DNA of 64,000 bases, taken from positions 2,604,001 to 2,668,000 of the forward strand of contig NZ_JAGIOA010000001.1 of the NCBI RefSeq assembly GCF_017876435.1, in the 5' to 3' direction. Below are positions 57,117 to 64,000 of the stretch, in pieces (positions within the stretch are counted from its first letter, which is position 1; the number at the start of each line of letters is the position of its first letter). A program made the translations under genes and the position numbers. The notes beneath the pieces were generated by a model. It worked only from the letters and a program-made list of their open reading frames with translations, was not told the DNA's origin and made no database searches. The DNA comes from Microbacterium phyllosphaerae. Lineage in GTDB: Bacteria; Actinomycetota; Actinomycetes; Actinomycetales; Microbacteriaceae.

Positions 57117-57623
57117 ATGAACCGCAACCCGCGGGCGAAGGGTCGCGGGATCTGGCGTCCGCGTCGCGCACGCGCCGATCGCGGCGCCCATGTCGCCGAC
57201 CGCCTCGACACGACGGCGATCGTGATCGACGGCGATGCTCACGACCTCGTGCGTGACCTGCAGGTGAGCGCCCTGCAGGAAGGAGTGCTGCTCCAGACGT
57301 TCGACACGGCCACGGAACCGGCGCAGATCGTCATCCTCGCGATCGAGGGCGACGGACGATCGTCACTGCTGAAGATCAACACACTGCTGAGGTCAGCCCC
57401 CGAGACCGTGACGCCGGATGCTCTGCGGATCGCCGTGATACGCAGCGGCCGGGCGCGGATCGCTCCCGCGAAGCTGCAGCGACTGCTCGCATCCGAGATC
57501 CTGTTCCAGATCACGGTGGCGCTCGCACCGGTCACCGCCGGTGCACGGGATCGCTCCATACGACAGCGTCTCGTGCTGGGGTCGCTCGACGCCGCGGGTT
57601 TCAACGTGCTCCGCGTGGGCTGA
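57117..57623 (+). CDS. Hypothetical protein (168 aa)
   Basis: A basic N-terminus (MNRNPRAKGRGIWRPRRARA) is followed by an alpha/beta domain with TTAIVIDGDAHDLVRDLQVS, ALQEGVLLQTFDTATEPAQI and ASEILFQITVALAPVTAGAR. Family not recognised. It is divergent from the second sigma gene; no promoter of the flagellar type was found before it. Confidence 0.5.
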   Translation: MNRNPRAKGRGIWRPRRARADRGAHVADRLDTTAIVIDGDAHDLVRDLQVSALQEGVLLQTFDTATEPAQIVILAIEGDGRSSLLKINTLLRSAPETVTPDALRIAVIRSGRARIAPAKLQRLLASEILFQITVALAPVTAGARDRSIRQRLVLGSLDAAGFNVLRVG

Positions 57624-57771
57624 CGGCACGCTCCGGTCTCGGGCACGTGCGCCCGCGAGCGAGGCCGCCCTAGAATCGGTGCGTCACTGCGCGGGCCGAC
57701 CTTCGAGAGCTGGAGGACGGATCTTCCCGGTCGACGGGCTGGACTCACTGGACCGACGAAAGAAGACGAAC

Positions 57772-58362
57772 ATGGCTGTGATCTCCCGCGGTTTCGGCGC
57801 TCGGCGCAGAGAGTCCGACGAACGGCTCCCTCCGGGGCAGTACCTGACCGAGGACTTCCCCGTGCTCTCCGCCGGCCCCACGCCGCGGGTCTCCACCGAC
57901 ACGTGGGAGTTCGCGATCGTCGGCCTCGACGGCATCCGCCGCACCTGGTCGTGGGATCAGCTGCACGACCTCCCTGTCGACGACATCACCACCGACATCC
58001 ACTGCGTGACCCGCTGGTCGAAGCTCGGCACGCGATGGCGCGGAGTCTCGCTCGATCATCTGCTGGCGGATGCCGGCGACGGCGCGTTCACGCGGGTGTT
58101 CTCCTACGGCGGGTACACCACCAACGTCCCGCGGGCAGACCTGTCAGGCGGCAAGGCGTGGATCGCGTTCGAGTTCGAGGGCGAGCCGCTCGCCGCCGAA
58201 CACGGTGGCCCCGCACGCCTCCTGGTTCCGCACCTGTACTTCTGGAAGTCCGCGAAGTGGGTGCACGGTCTCGACATGCTGACGACGGACGAACCCGGCT
58301 TCTGGGAGCAGAACGGCTACAACATGTACGGAGATCCCTGGAAAGAGGAGCGGTACTGGTGA
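57772..58362 (+). CDS. Molybdopterin-dependent oxidoreductase (sulfite oxidase fold)
   Basis: 196 residues, a stand-alone molybdopterin domain. DITTDIHCVTRWSKLGTRWR contains the molybdenum-ligating cysteine, and YGGYTTNVPRADLSGGKAWI, LVPHLYFWKSAKWVHGLDML match this family. No Tat signal is visible, so probably cytoplasmic. Overlaps the flavin reductase gene, its likely electron partner. Substrate unknown. Confidence 0.92.
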   Translation: MAVISRGFGARRRESDERLPPGQYLTEDFPVLSAGPTPRVSTDTWEFAIVGLDGIRRTWSWDQLHDLPVDDITTDIHCVTRWSKLGTRWRGVSLDHLLADAGDGAFTRVFSYGGYTTNVPRADLSGGKAWIAFEFEGEPLAAEHGGPARLLVPHLYFWKSAKWVHGLDMLTTDEPGFWEQNGYNMYGDPWKEERYW

Positions 58363-59084
58363 CGACCTCGTCACCGTGGCTCGTCGCCCGAGTCGTCGAG
58401 ACCCGACCGGCGACCCCCCACGGCAGAGTGCTCCGCCTGCGCGTCGAGGGCTGGCCGGGAAACCTGGCGGGGCAGCACGTCGACGTCCGACTCACCGCCG
58501 AAGACGGCTATCAGGCCGTCCGTTCGTACTCGCTCGCCTCATCCGGAGAATCCGAACTCCTCGAACTCGCCGTCGACGAGCTCCCCGACGGAGAGGTCTC
58601 GCCCTATCTCGTCGAAGACGTGCTCCCCGGAGACGAGCTCGAGGTCCGCGGCCCGATCGGCGCCTACTTCGTGTGGACTCCCGACCGTCCGGAGCCCGTG
58701 CAGCTGATCGCAGGAGGATCGGGCATCGTCCCTCTCGTCGCGATGGCACGGGTTCACGCTCTCACAGGCAGCAGTGCTCCGATGCGGATGCTGTACTCGG
58801 TGCGCTCGCAGGATGACGCCTTCTACGCCGACGAACTCACCGGTTTCGAAGGTGATGCGTTCGTCCTCGACTGGGCATACACGCGCTCGACGCCTCCCGG
58901 GTTCATCCGACCGGCCGGACGTGTGGATGCGGCGACGATCGCCGCATCCACGATTCCCCCGACGGAGCAGCCGTCGGTCTACGTGTGCGGACCGACGGGC
59001 TTCGTCGAGGCCGTCGCGGACCTGCTCGTGGCGGCGGGACACTCCCCCGACCGCATCCGCACAGAACGCTTCGGAGGTGCCTGA
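58359..59084 (+). CDS. FAD/NAD-binding ferredoxin reductase-type protein
   Basis: 241 residues from GTG 58359, overlapping the preceding TGA. FAD site QAVRSYSLASSGE, NAD site LIAGGSGIVPLVAMARVHAL, and C-terminal VYVCGPTGFVEAVADLLVAA. No iron-sulfur domain. Likely passes electrons between NAD(P)H and the molybdopterin protein. Confidence 0.92.
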   Translation: MTTSSPWLVARVVETRPATPHGRVLRLRVEGWPGNLAGQHVDVRLTAEDGYQAVRSYSLASSGESELLELAVDELPDGEVSPYLVEDVLPGDELEVRGPIGAYFVWTPDRPEPVQLIAGGSGIVPLVAMARVHALTGSSAPMRMLYSVRSQDDAFYADELTGFEGDAFVLDWAYTRSTPPGFIRPAGRVDAATIAASTIPPTEQPSVYVCGPTGFVEAVADLLVAAGHSPDRIRTERFGGA

Positions 59085-59419
59085 TGAACACCACCCACCC
59101 GGGTCATCACCACCGAGTCGACGGCAACGCCGCCGGAGGACTCCTGCTCGAGATCTTCGGCAGAGAGATGACGACCGCACGAGCGACGTGCCGGTACTGC
59201 GCACAGGAGGCCGCACTGGCCGATGCCGTCGCCGAGGTCGACGACGCCGGAGTGATCCTGCTCTGCCGCGGCTGCGATCACACACTGCTGACATACCTGC
59301 GCGTCGAGGGCGAGCAGACGCTCACCATCGGCGGACTCACCAGGCTGCGGTGGTCTCCGGGCTCGGATGGCTTGACGGTGGGCCCTGCCGGGATCGAACC
59401 GACGACATCCACGGTGTAA
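59084..59419 (+). CDS. DUF6510-like small zinc protein
   Basis: 111 codons. GNAAGGLLLEIFGREMTTAR, then CRYCAQEAALAD and LLCRGCDHTLLTYLRVEG with two cysteine pairs. Third gene of the molybdopterin unit (TGATG overlap). The last ~14 codons are antisense to tRNA-Val and the stop lies inside the tRNA, so the C-terminal GPAGIEPTTSTV is a by-product of that gene. Confidence 0.8.
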   Translation: MNTTHPGHHHRVDGNAAGGLLLEIFGREMTTARATCRYCAQEAALADAVAEVDDAGVILLCRGCDHTLLTYLRVEGEQTLTIGGLTRLRWSPGSDGLTVGPAGIEPTTSTV

Positions 59420-59451
59420 ACGTGGCGCTCTACCAGCTGAGCTAAAGGCCC
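59379..59451 (-). tRNA. tRNA-Val (UAC anticodon)
   Basis: 73 nt with a 7-bp acceptor stem (GGGCCTT with AGGGCCC, one G-U), D-arm TAGCTCAGCTGGTAGAGC, anticodon arm CCACG-TTTACAC-CGTGG giving TAC, and T-arm GTCGGTTCGATCCCGGC. No encoded CCA. Confidence 0.95.
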
Positions 59452-59605
59452 TGGTGACCCCCAGTCTACAGATGGCCCGGTGCGCGCTGATGCCGTGGAA
59501 GGGGGATAGGGTGAGGGAGGCACGCGTTGTGCACAGCCGACAAGGCTGCCCGCGTCGCTTCCCGTTTCAATGGCATGACCTGCCAGCTTGACGAAAGGCT
59601 CCCCC

Positions 59606-62332
59606 GTGACTGTGCACGACCAGGATCCGTACTCCCAGGGCCCCCTCGACAGCGATCCGGAAGAGACGGGCGAGTGGCAGCAGTCGCTCGACGAGCTCGT
59701 CGACGCCAAGGGCCACGGTCGTGGCCGCGAGATCATGCTCAGCCTGCTGAAGCGCTCGAAGGAGCTGCACCTGGGCGTGCCGATGGTCCCGACCACCGAC
59801 TACATCAACACGATCGCCGCCGAGAACGAGCCGGAGTTCCCCGGTGACGAAGAGATCGAGCGTCGCTACCGCGCCTGGATCCGCTGGAACGCGGCCATCA
59901 CGGTGCACCGCGCGCAGCGCCCCGGTATCGGCGTCGGTGGACACATCTCGACGTACGCATCGTCCGCGGCCCTCTACGAGGTCGGCTTCAACCACTTCTT
60001 CAAGGGCGCCGACAACGCAGGCGGCGGAGACCAGATCTTCATCCAGGGCCACGCCTCCCCCGGCACCTACGCTCGTTCGTTCCTCGAAGGACGCCTGAGC
60101 GAAGACCAGCTCGACGGGTTCCGTCAGGAGAAGTCGCACGCACCGCACGGCATCCCCTCCTACCCGCACCCGCGTCTGATGCCGGAGTACTGGCAGTTCC
60201 CGACCGTCTCGATGGGTCTCGGTCCGATCAATGCCATCTACCAGGCGATGTCGAACAAGTACCTCGAGAACCGCGGCATCAAGGACACGTCGCAGTCTCA
60301 CGTCTGGGCCTTCCTCGGCGACGGCGAGATGGACGAGGTCGAGAGCCGCGGTCAGCTGCAGGTCGCGGCCAACGAAGGACTCGACAACCTCACCTTCATC
60401 GTCAACTGCAACCTGCAGCGCCTCGACGGTCCCGTGCGCGGAAACGGCAAGATCGTCCAGGAGCTCGAGTCGTTCTTCCGCGGAGCCGGCTGGAACGTCA
60501 TCAAGGTCGTGTGGGGTCGCGAATGGGACGACCTGCTCGCCCGCGACACCGAGGGCGCACTGCTCAACCTGATGAACGTCACCCCCGACGGTGACTACCA
60601 GACGTACAAGGCCGAGTCCGGCGCGTACGTCCGCGAGCACTTCTTCGGCCGCGACGAGCGCACGGCCGCCCTCGTCAAGGACTACTCCGACGACGACATC
60701 TGGAACCTCAAGCGCGGTGGCCACGACTACCGCAAGGTCTACGCCGCGTTCAAGGCCGCGACCGAGCACAAGGGCAAGCCCACCGTCATTCTCGCGAAGA
60801 CCGTCAAGGGCTACGGCCTGGGTCCGCACTTCGAGGGCCGCAACGCGACCCACCAGATGAAGAAGATGACGCTGGACAACCTCAAGACGTTCCGCGATGC
60901 GATGCACATCCCGATCACGGATGCGCAGCTCGAGGAGAACCCGTACCTGCCCCCGTACTACAACCCCGGGGCCCAGGACGAGACGATCCAGTACATGCTC
61001 GAGCGCCGCCAGGCACTCGGCGGCTTCCTGCCCGAGCGCCGCTCGACGCACGTCGGACTGTCGCTTCCCGACGACACGGCGTACGCCCTTCCCAAGAAGG
61101 GCTCCGGCACGCAGGAGATCGCCACGACCATGGCGTTCGTCCGCCTGTTGAAGGACCTGCTGCGTTCGAAGGACTTCGGCCACCGCATCGTCCCGATCAT
61201 CCCCGACGAGGCGCGCACGTTCGGCATGGACGCGTACTTCCCGTCGGCGAAGATCTACAACCCCAACGGCCAGCACTACACGTCGGTCGACCGTGAGCTC
61301 CTCCTCGCCTACAAGGAGAGCCCGCAGGGTCAGATCGTGCACGTCGGCATCAACGAGGCGGGCGCCCTCGCGGCGTTCACCGCGGCCGGCACGTCCTACG
61401 CCACGCACGGCGAGCCGCTGATCCCGATCTACCTCTTCTACTCGATGTTCGGATTCCAGCGCACCGGCGACGCCCAGTGGGCCGCCGGAGACCAGATGGC
61501 CCGAGGATTCATCATGGGCGCCACCGCAGGTCGCACCACCCTCACGGGTGAGGGCCTGCAGCACGCCGACGGCCACTCGCACCTGCTCGCCGCCACCAAC
61601 CCGGCGACGATCTCGTACGACCCGGCATACGGCTACGAGATCGCGCACATCATGCGTTCGGGTCTCGAGCGCATGTACGGCGGAAACCACGAAGACCCGA
61701 ACGTCATGTACTACATCACGCTCTACAACGAGCCGATGGTGATGCCGGCCGAGCCGGAGAACGTCGACGTCGACGGCATCGTGCGCGGTATCCACCGTGT
61801 CTCGGTCGGCGAGGGCGAAGGACCCCGTGCCCAGCTCTTCGCATCGGGTGTCGGACTCCCCTGGGCCCTCGAGGCGCAGCAGCTGCTGAAGAACGACTGG
61901 GGTGTGATCGCCGACGTCTGGTCGGTCACCTCCTGGACCGAGCTGCGCCGCGACGGCCTCGCTGCCGACGAGCACAACTTCCTGCACCCCGAAGAGGAGC
62001 CCCGCACCGCGTACCTCACGCAGAAGCTGCAGGGCGCCGAGGGTCCGGTCGTCGCGGTCAGCGACTTCATGCACGCCGTGCAGGACCAGATCCGCCCCTG
62101 GGTTCCGCAGCGTTTCGCGACGCTCGGTGCCGATGGCTTCGGATTCTCCGACACGCGTGCAGCCGCCCGTCGTTTCTTCAAGATCGACGGTCCGTCGATC
62201 GTCGTCCGCACGCTGCAGTCGCTCGCCGAAGACGGGGTCGTCGACCGTTCTCTCGCCGCGCAGGCCATCCAGAAGTACAGCCTGCACGACGTGAACGCCG
62301 GCACCAGCGGCAACGCGGGCGGCGAAAGCTGA
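59606..62332 (+). CDS. aceE: Pyruvate dehydrogenase E1 component (homodimeric)
   Basis: 908 residues from GTG 59606 with GAAAGG upstream. Decarboxylates pyruvate with thiamine diphosphate as E1 of the pyruvate dehydrogenase complex. [20 protein letters not shown] is the thiamine/magnesium motif and [20 protein letters not shown] the active-site histidine region. Length is that of the actinobacterial AceE. fasR follows after 7 bp, linking it to fatty-acid synthesis genes. Confidence 0.97.
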   Translation: MTVHDQDPYSQGPLDSDPEETGEWQQSLDELVDAKGHGRGREIMLSLLKRSKELHLGVPMVPTTDYINTIAAENEPEFPGDEEIERRYRAWIRWNAAITVHRAQRPGIGVGGHISTYASSAALYEVGFNHFFKGADNAGGGDQIFIQGHASPGTYARSFLEGRLSEDQLDGFRQEKSHAPHGIPSYPHPRLMPEYWQFPTVSMGLGPINAIYQAMSNKYLENRGIKDTSQSHVWAFLGDGEMDEVESRGQLQVAANEGLDNLTFIVNCNLQRLDGPVRGNGKIVQELESFFRGAGWNVIKVVWGREWDDLLARDTEGALLNLMNVTPDGDYQTYKAESGAYVREHFFGRDERTAALVKDYSDDDIWNLKRGGHDYRKVYAAFKAATEHKGKPTVILAKTVKGYGLGPHFEGRNATHQMKKMTLDNLKTFRDAMHIPITDAQLEENPYLPPYYNPGAQDETIQYMLERRQALGGFLPERRSTHVGLSLPDDTAYALPKKGSGTQEIATTMAFVRLLKDLLRSKDFGHRIVPIIPDEARTFGMDAYFPSAKIYNPNGQHYTSVDRELLLAYKESPQGQIVHVGINEAGALAAFTAAGTSYATHGEPLIPIYLFYSMFGFQRTGDAQWAAGDQMARGFIMGATAGRTTLTGEGLQHADGHSHLLAATNPATISYDPAYGYEIAHIMRSGLERMYGGNHEDPNVMYYITLYNEPMVMPAEPENVDVDGIVRGIHRVSVGEGEGPRAQLFASGVGLPWALEAQQLLKNDWGVIADVWSVTSWTELRRDGLAADEHNFLHPEEEPRTAYLTQKLQGAEGPVVAVSDFMHAVQDQIRPWVPQRFATLGADGFGFSDTRAAARRFFKIDGPSIVVRTLQSLAEDGVVDRSLAAQAIQKYSLHDVNAGTSGNAGGES

Positions 62333-62339
62333 GCCATCG

Positions 62340-63569
62340 GTGACAGGTTCCTCTTCGCGCGGCATGGACAAGTCCGCCACGCTCACCTGGCTGCGCCGGA
62401 TCTCCGGTGACATCGCCTCGGTGACGATCAAGCGCCTCGAGGACACCCTGCCGTGGTACGCCGACATGCCACCAGCCCGCCGCTCTGCGGTCGGGCTGGT
62501 GGCCCAGGCCGGCATCACCTCCTTCATCCAGTGGTACGAGGATCCGACCTCGACCCCCTGGATCGCCGCCGACATCTTCGCGGCGGCTCCGCGCGAACTC
62601 CTGCGCAGCGTCAGCCTGCAGCAGACGCTGCAGCTCATCCGCGTCACCGTTGAGGTGACGGAAGAGCGTGTGGCCGGTCGTGGCGAGGACCTCCGCGAGG
62701 CGATCCTGCTGTATTCGCGCGACGTGGCCTTCGCCGCTGCCGACGTGTACGCCCGTGCCGCCGAGGCCCGTGGCCTGTGGGATGCGCGCCTCGAAGCACT
62801 CGTGGTCGACTCGATCCTCACGGGTGAAGCAGACGAAGAGCTCCCGAGCCGGATCGCCGCGCTCGGCTGGCACGGCCACGGCGAAGTCGCTGTTCTGGTC
62901 GGCACGACTCCCCCGCAGTTCGACGTCGATCTGGTGCGCCGCACCGCCCGCAAGCTCGCGGTCGATGTGCTCATCGGTGTGCAGGGCTCGCGCCTCGTGC
63001 TCGTCATCGGTCGTGCGCGCATCGCGGGTCAGGAACCCGTCGAGGGCGAAGAGGAAGAACTCGGCTTCGAAGAGATCGCGTCCAGGCTCGAGCCCTCCTT
63101 CGGTCCCGGCTACGTCGTGCTCGGCCCGGCGGTCGCCGCCCTCGTCGATGCCAGCCAGAGCGCGCGAGCGGCTCTCGCCGGCTTCGCCGTCGCGCGCGCC
63201 TGGCGCGGCGCCCCGCGGCCCGTCGATGCCGACGATCTTCTGCCCGAACGCGCCCTCGCGGGCGATCCGCTCGCCAAGCAGACCCTGATCGAGCGCATCT
63301 ATCGCCCCCTGCAGGCGCACTCCACCGACCTCGTGACCACGCTCTGGAGCTATCTCGACAACGGTCGGTCTCTCGAGGCGACGGCGCGCGAGCTGTTCGT
63401 GCACCCCAATACCGTCCGATACCGCCTGAAGCGCGTCAGCGAGGTCATCGGCTGGGATGCCACCGGCCCCCGCGAGGCCCTCATCCTTCAGACAGCGCTC
63501 ATCCTCGGATCCATCGGCGCGGCGGAGCAGGTCCGCCGTCGTCCGCCGCTGCGACGCCAATCCCGCTGA
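62340..63569 (+). CDS. fasR: PucR-type regulator of fatty-acid synthesis (FasR)
   Basis: 409 residues from GTG 62340. A large N-terminal sensor-like part and a C-terminal PucR helix-turn-helix SLEATARELFVHPNTVRYRL KRVSEVIG. The position between aceE and fabD is that of FasR, known in Streptomyces to activate the fabD-fabH-acpP-fabF operon. Seven bases after aceE. Confidence 0.9.
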   Translation: MTGSSSRGMDKSATLTWLRRISGDIASVTIKRLEDTLPWYADMPPARRSAVGLVAQAGITSFIQWYEDPTSTPWIAADIFAAAPRELLRSVSLQQTLQLIRVTVEVTEERVAGRGEDLREAILLYSRDVAFAAADVYARAAEARGLWDARLEALVVDSILTGEADEELPSRIAALGWHGHGEVAVLVGTTPPQFDVDLVRRTARKLAVDVLIGVQGSRLVLVIGRARIAGQEPVEGEEEELGFEEIASRLEPSFGPGYVVLGPAVAALVDASQSARAALAGFAVARAWRGAPRPVDADDLLPERALAGDPLAKQTLIERIYRPLQAHSTDLVTTLWSYLDNGRSLEATARELFVHPNTVRYRLKRVSEVIGWDATGPREALILQTALILGSIGAAEQVRRRPPLRRQSR

Positions 63570-63674
63570 ACGACGCGCAGAACACCGATCTGCTGTACGC
63601 CACACACAAGGGATCTTCGGAATCTTGTGATGGATCATCCACCGCTTCCGCCAGATCGTTGGCAGACTGGGGTT

Positions 63675-64000
63675 GTGATTGTCGTCGTATGCCCAGGACA
63701 GGGCTCGCAGACCCCCGGTTTCCTCTCTCCCTGGCTCGAGCTGGACGGCGTGGCCGAGAACCTCGCCGCGTACTCCGAGGCCGCTGATCTCGATCTCCAG
63801 CAGCACGGCACGGTGTCGGATGCCGACACCATCCGTGACACGCGCATCGCGCAGCCGCTGATCGTCGCAGCCTCGCTGATCGCCGCCAACGCCCTCACGG
63901 CGCGTGCAGGTCGCCGCGCAGACGGTGTGGCCGGCCACTCGGTAGGAGAGATCGCAGCACTCGTCGGCAGCGGTGTGATCGACGCCGAGACCGGAATGCG
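63675..64000 (+). CDS. fabD: Malonyl-CoA:ACP transacylase, N-terminal part (cut by window edge)
   Basis: GTG 63675, 108 codons to the edge. VIVVVCPGQGSQTPGFLSPW is the start of FabD, and GVAGHSVGEIAALVGSGVID carries the active-site serine in GHSVG. Loads malonate onto ACP. About 105 bp of upstream DNA separate it from fasR and hold the likely fab promoter. Confidence 0.95.
   Translation, partial: MIVVVCPGQGSQTPGFLSPWLELDGVAENLAAYSEAADLDLQQHGTVSDADTIRDTRIAQPLIVAASLIAANALTARAGRRADGVAGHSVGEIAALVGSGVIDAETGM

Noticed and set aside
59567..63022. An 1151-codon leftward frame opposite aceE and fasR
   Set aside because: Product is Val/Arg/Asp-rich antisense sequence; aceE on the other strand is certain.

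Overview
The window looks like a chromosome segment of a high-GC, Gram-positive, flagellated actinobacterium of the Microbacteriaceae, most likely Microbacterium. The evidence is the codon use, the pairing of glutamine synthetase with a small SPOR-like protein, polyphosphate glucokinase, an RNase P RNA gene with actinobacterial features, AceE followed by a PucR-type FasR and FabD, and a complete flagellar cluster. Assignments are from reading the sequence only; no searches were run.

Layout. (1) 1-1640: glnA (partial), a small SPOR-like gene and ppgK. (2) 1641-17927: a 16.3-kb integrated element bounded by a 31-bp direct repeat with one mismatch. The right copy is the 3' end of rnpB. The element has a tyrosine integrase and a CI-like repressor facing away from an excisionase-like gene, a run of small genes, a replication initiator gene carrying four iterons inside its coding sequence, a small terminase, an HNH protein and a tape measure protein. 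At the left end is an AT-richer cargo of membrane proteins and a DUF4062 protein. It has no recognisable large terminase, portal, capsid, tail tube, baseplate or lysis gene. This resembles a phage-inducible chromosomal island (phage satellite) more than an intact prophage. (3) 17897-28157: rnpB and housekeeping genes (a PolA-like polymerase/exonuclease, a zinc-ribbon protein, YchJ-like, aldo/keto reductase, an ICMT-like membrane protein, an MmyB-type regulator with a divergent SDR and a perfect operator palindrome, a TIGR01777 epimerase, a zinc-ribbon/nuclease-fold protein, and an AAA ATPase). (4) 28194-56917: about 29 kb of flagellar and flagella-linked genes, almost all on the minus strand, with a FliA/WhiG-type sigma factor gene at each end. 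(5) 57117-64000: a molybdopterin oxidoreductase with its flavin/NAD partner, tRNA-Val, aceE, fasR and the start of fabD.

The most striking observation is regulatory. Six copies of a sigma-28-like promoter (GTTAC, 16-17 nt, GCGATA) divide most of the flagellar cluster into transcription units: fliC; flgB-flgC-fliE-fliF-fliG; fliH through flgE; flbD-motAB-fliMNO; fliPQR-flhBA-csrA; and flgN-flgK-flgL-fliW. Three of these units (starting at flgB, fliH and fliP) share the same ~103-bp cassette: promoter, then two tandem 15-nt hairpins with loop ACGGAYA/ACGGAUC and covarying stems, then Shine-Dalgarno and a GTG start. The fliC leader has one such hairpin plus a second ACGGAGG at its Shine-Dalgarno. 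ANGGA in a hairpin loop is the known binding signature of CsrA, and csrA and its antagonist fliW both lie in this cluster. I infer a CsrA-FliW circuit reaching beyond flagellin to the basal-body and export operons. A seventh promoter of this type sits before the otherwise unlinked AAA ATPase at 27069.
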